Origin: JANPCX01 sp966211815
Lineage (GTDB): Bacteria; Pseudomonadota; Gammaproteobacteria; Burkholderiales; Burkholderiaceae_C
Assembly (NCBI GenBank): GCA_966211815.1
Contig: CBIHOD010000011.1
Span: 12,339-76,338, forward strand
Direction of reading: 5' to 3'
DNA length: 64,000 bases
Shown: positions 63,048 through 64,000 of the stretch, one piece after another
Position numbering within the stretch: the first letter of the stretch is position 1
How the letters are laid out: every line of letters starts with the position of its first letter
Translations under genes and position numbers: made by a program
Notes under the pieces: generated by a model
The model's input: the letters and a program-made list of their open reading frames with translations, nothing else
The model's database searches: none
Told to the model about the DNA's origin: nothing

Positions 63048-63070
63048 GCGGGTGCCGGCGCGAACCGCAC

Positions 63071-63099
63071 CTTAGAATTCTCCCAGACAAAGCTGTCAA
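63071..63099 (-). promoter_or_regulatory. Candidate DUF3579 promoter
   Basis: On the minus strand a perfect TTGACA (63094-63099) lies 17 bp before TCTAAG (63071-63076), a 4/6 match to TATAAT. The overlapping plus-strand TAGAAT (63073-63078) could be an argD -10 but lacks a -35. Confidence 0.5.
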
Positions 63100-63225
63100 T
63101 TCTTTCGATCCCGCAGGGCGCGCGCCGCCCACGGGACCGCACCGCCGACCGCATGCGCCATCAGCGCCTGCGGGCCGACACGTCAACCCGGTAGACACCG
63201 CTCGAAACGAGCCACGGAGCAAGCC

Positions 63226-64000
63226 ATGAATGCCCCCGAGAAAACGCCTGCAGCCAGCCCTGAGCCCCACGTGATGTCCACGTACGGGCGCCTGCCCATC
63301 GCGCTGTCCCACGGCCGAGGCTGCTGGGTGTGGGACACCGAAGGCAGGAAATACCTCGACGGGCTGGGCGGCATCGCCGTCAACACGCTCGGCCACGCGC
63401 ATCCGCGCCTGGTGCCCGCGCTGCAGGAACAGGTGGCCAAGTTGATCCACACCTCCAACTACTACCTCGTGCCGCTGCAGGAGCAGCTGGCCGCCAAGCT
63501 GTGCGAGCTGTCGGGCCTGGAGAAGGTGTTTTTCTGCAGCACGGGCCTGGAGGCCAACGAGGCGGCGCTGAAGATCGCCCGCAAGTTCGGCCACGACAAA
63601 GGCAACACCCGGCCCGAGGTGATCGTGTTCGAGAAGGCCTTCCACGGCCGCTCCATCGCCACGCTGTCGGCCACGGCCAACCCCAAGGTTCAGGCCGGCT
63701 TCGGCCCGCTGGTGGAAGGCTTCGTGCGGGTGCCGCTCAACGACATCGCCGCGATCGAGTCCGCGGCCGAGGCCCACCCGAACATCACCGCGGTGTTCCT
63801 GGAAGTCATCCAGGGCGAGGGCGGCGTCAACCCGGCCACCGTCGAGTTCCTCCAGGCGCTGCGCCGGGTCTGCGACAAGAACGACTGGCTGCTGATGTTG
63901 GACGAGGTCCAGTGCGGCATCGGCCGCACCGGCAAGTGGTTCGCCCACCAGTGGGCCGGCATCCAGCCCGACGTGATGCCGCTGGCCAAGGGCCTGGGCT
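63226..64000 (+). CDS. argD: Acetylornithine/succinyldiaminopimelate aminotransferase, 5' part
   Basis: A class III PLP aminotransferase cut by the window end after 258 codons. Conserved segments include CSTGLEANEAALKIARKFGH, EKAFHGRSIATLSATAN, the PLP aspartate in LMLDEVQCGIGRTGKW and the probable Schiff-base lysine K255 in PLAKGLG just before the edge. ArgD acts in arginine synthesis and often also as the DAP aminotransferase; a dedicated dapC is present here. GGAG lies 7 bases before the ATG at 63226. Confidence 0.93.
   Translation, partial: MNAPEKTPAASPEPHVMSTYGRLPIALSHGRGCWVWDTEGRKYLDGLGGIAVNTLGHAHPRLVPALQEQVAKLIHTSNYYLVPLQEQLAAKLCELSGLEKVFFCSTGLEANEAALKIARKFGHDKGNTRPEVIVFEKAFHGRSIATLSATANPKVQAGFGPLVEGFVRVPLNDIAAIESAAEAHPNITAVFLEVIQGEGGVNPATVEFLQALRRVCDKNDWLLMLDEVQCGIGRTGKWFAHQWAGIQPDVMPLAKGLG

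Overview
The window is a 64 kb, GC-rich piece of chromosome from a betaproteobacterium, most likely a Burkholderiales member of the Comamonadaceae type (Ramlibacter/Variovorax/Acidovorax relatives). The evidence is the gene order rather than any single marker: smc-zipA-(...)-ligA, dapC-dapD-pilU-dapE-prmB, rpsP-rimM-trmD-rplS, hda-HAD phosphatase-pcnB-folK, and rpsT next to murJ and close to DUF3579-argD. Almost everything is housekeeping. No tRNA, rRNA, CRISPR array, intact insertion sequence, phage or plasmid gene was found.

Layout. 1-1235: 5' part of a DeoR-type regulator, divergent from an unusual fusion of a NudK-like GDP-mannose hydrolase with a type II phosphomannose-isomerase-like cupin. 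1217-11750 (minus): ligA, a CheY-like response regulator, a secreted heparinase II/III-like protein with duplicated Cys-rich modules, zipA and smc. 11926-13264: queF, then an AT-rich insert with a small papain-like (AvrRpt2/C70-type) cysteine protease. 13392-22215 (plus): DUF72, the lysine/diaminopimelate genes dapC, dapD and dapE with a pilU-type ATPase between them, prmB and an ABC-F protein. A pair of large palindromes fills the pilU-dapE gap. 22340-30492: ohr, a TPR-methyltransferase with a histone-H1-like tail, patatin, dnaE and trhO. 30514-36286: DUF599, a Cache protein, a DoxX-pirin-pirin cluster facing a LysR regulator, and gluQ. 36450-44836: the coupled membrane pair DUF2339-DUF3999, a hydroxypyruvate isomerase-like gene, an FKBP, a transglutaminase and an MFS transporter. 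44915-54236: rhlE with a long leader, orn, an M48 protease, rsgA, a CobD/CbiB paralogue, a CoA pyrophosphatase and the rplS-trmD-rimM-rpsP operon. 54236-64000: GNAT, TM2, DUF486, folK, pcnB, HAD phosphatase, hda, a tightly packed 77-codon small frame, sirB1, murJ, rpsT, DUF3579 and the 5' two thirds of argD.

Functional themes. Chromosome and division functions (smc, zipA, ligA, dnaE, hda), peptidoglycan and lysine supply (dapC, dapD, dapE, murJ), and RNA metabolism or translation (queF, trmD, rimM, rsgA, pcnB, orn, rhlE, trhO, gluQ, ribosomal proteins, prmB) dominate. Many genes are joined by ATGA-type overlaps, pointing to translational coupling.

No large undescribed system is evident. The most unusual items are the NudK-cupin fusion with its tandem-repeat operator candidate, the AT-rich cysteine-protease insert, the paired palindromes between pilU and dapE, the polysaccharide-lyase-like gene inside the zipA-ligA interval, and the 77-codon frame wedged between sirB1 and hda with 1- and 4-base overlaps.
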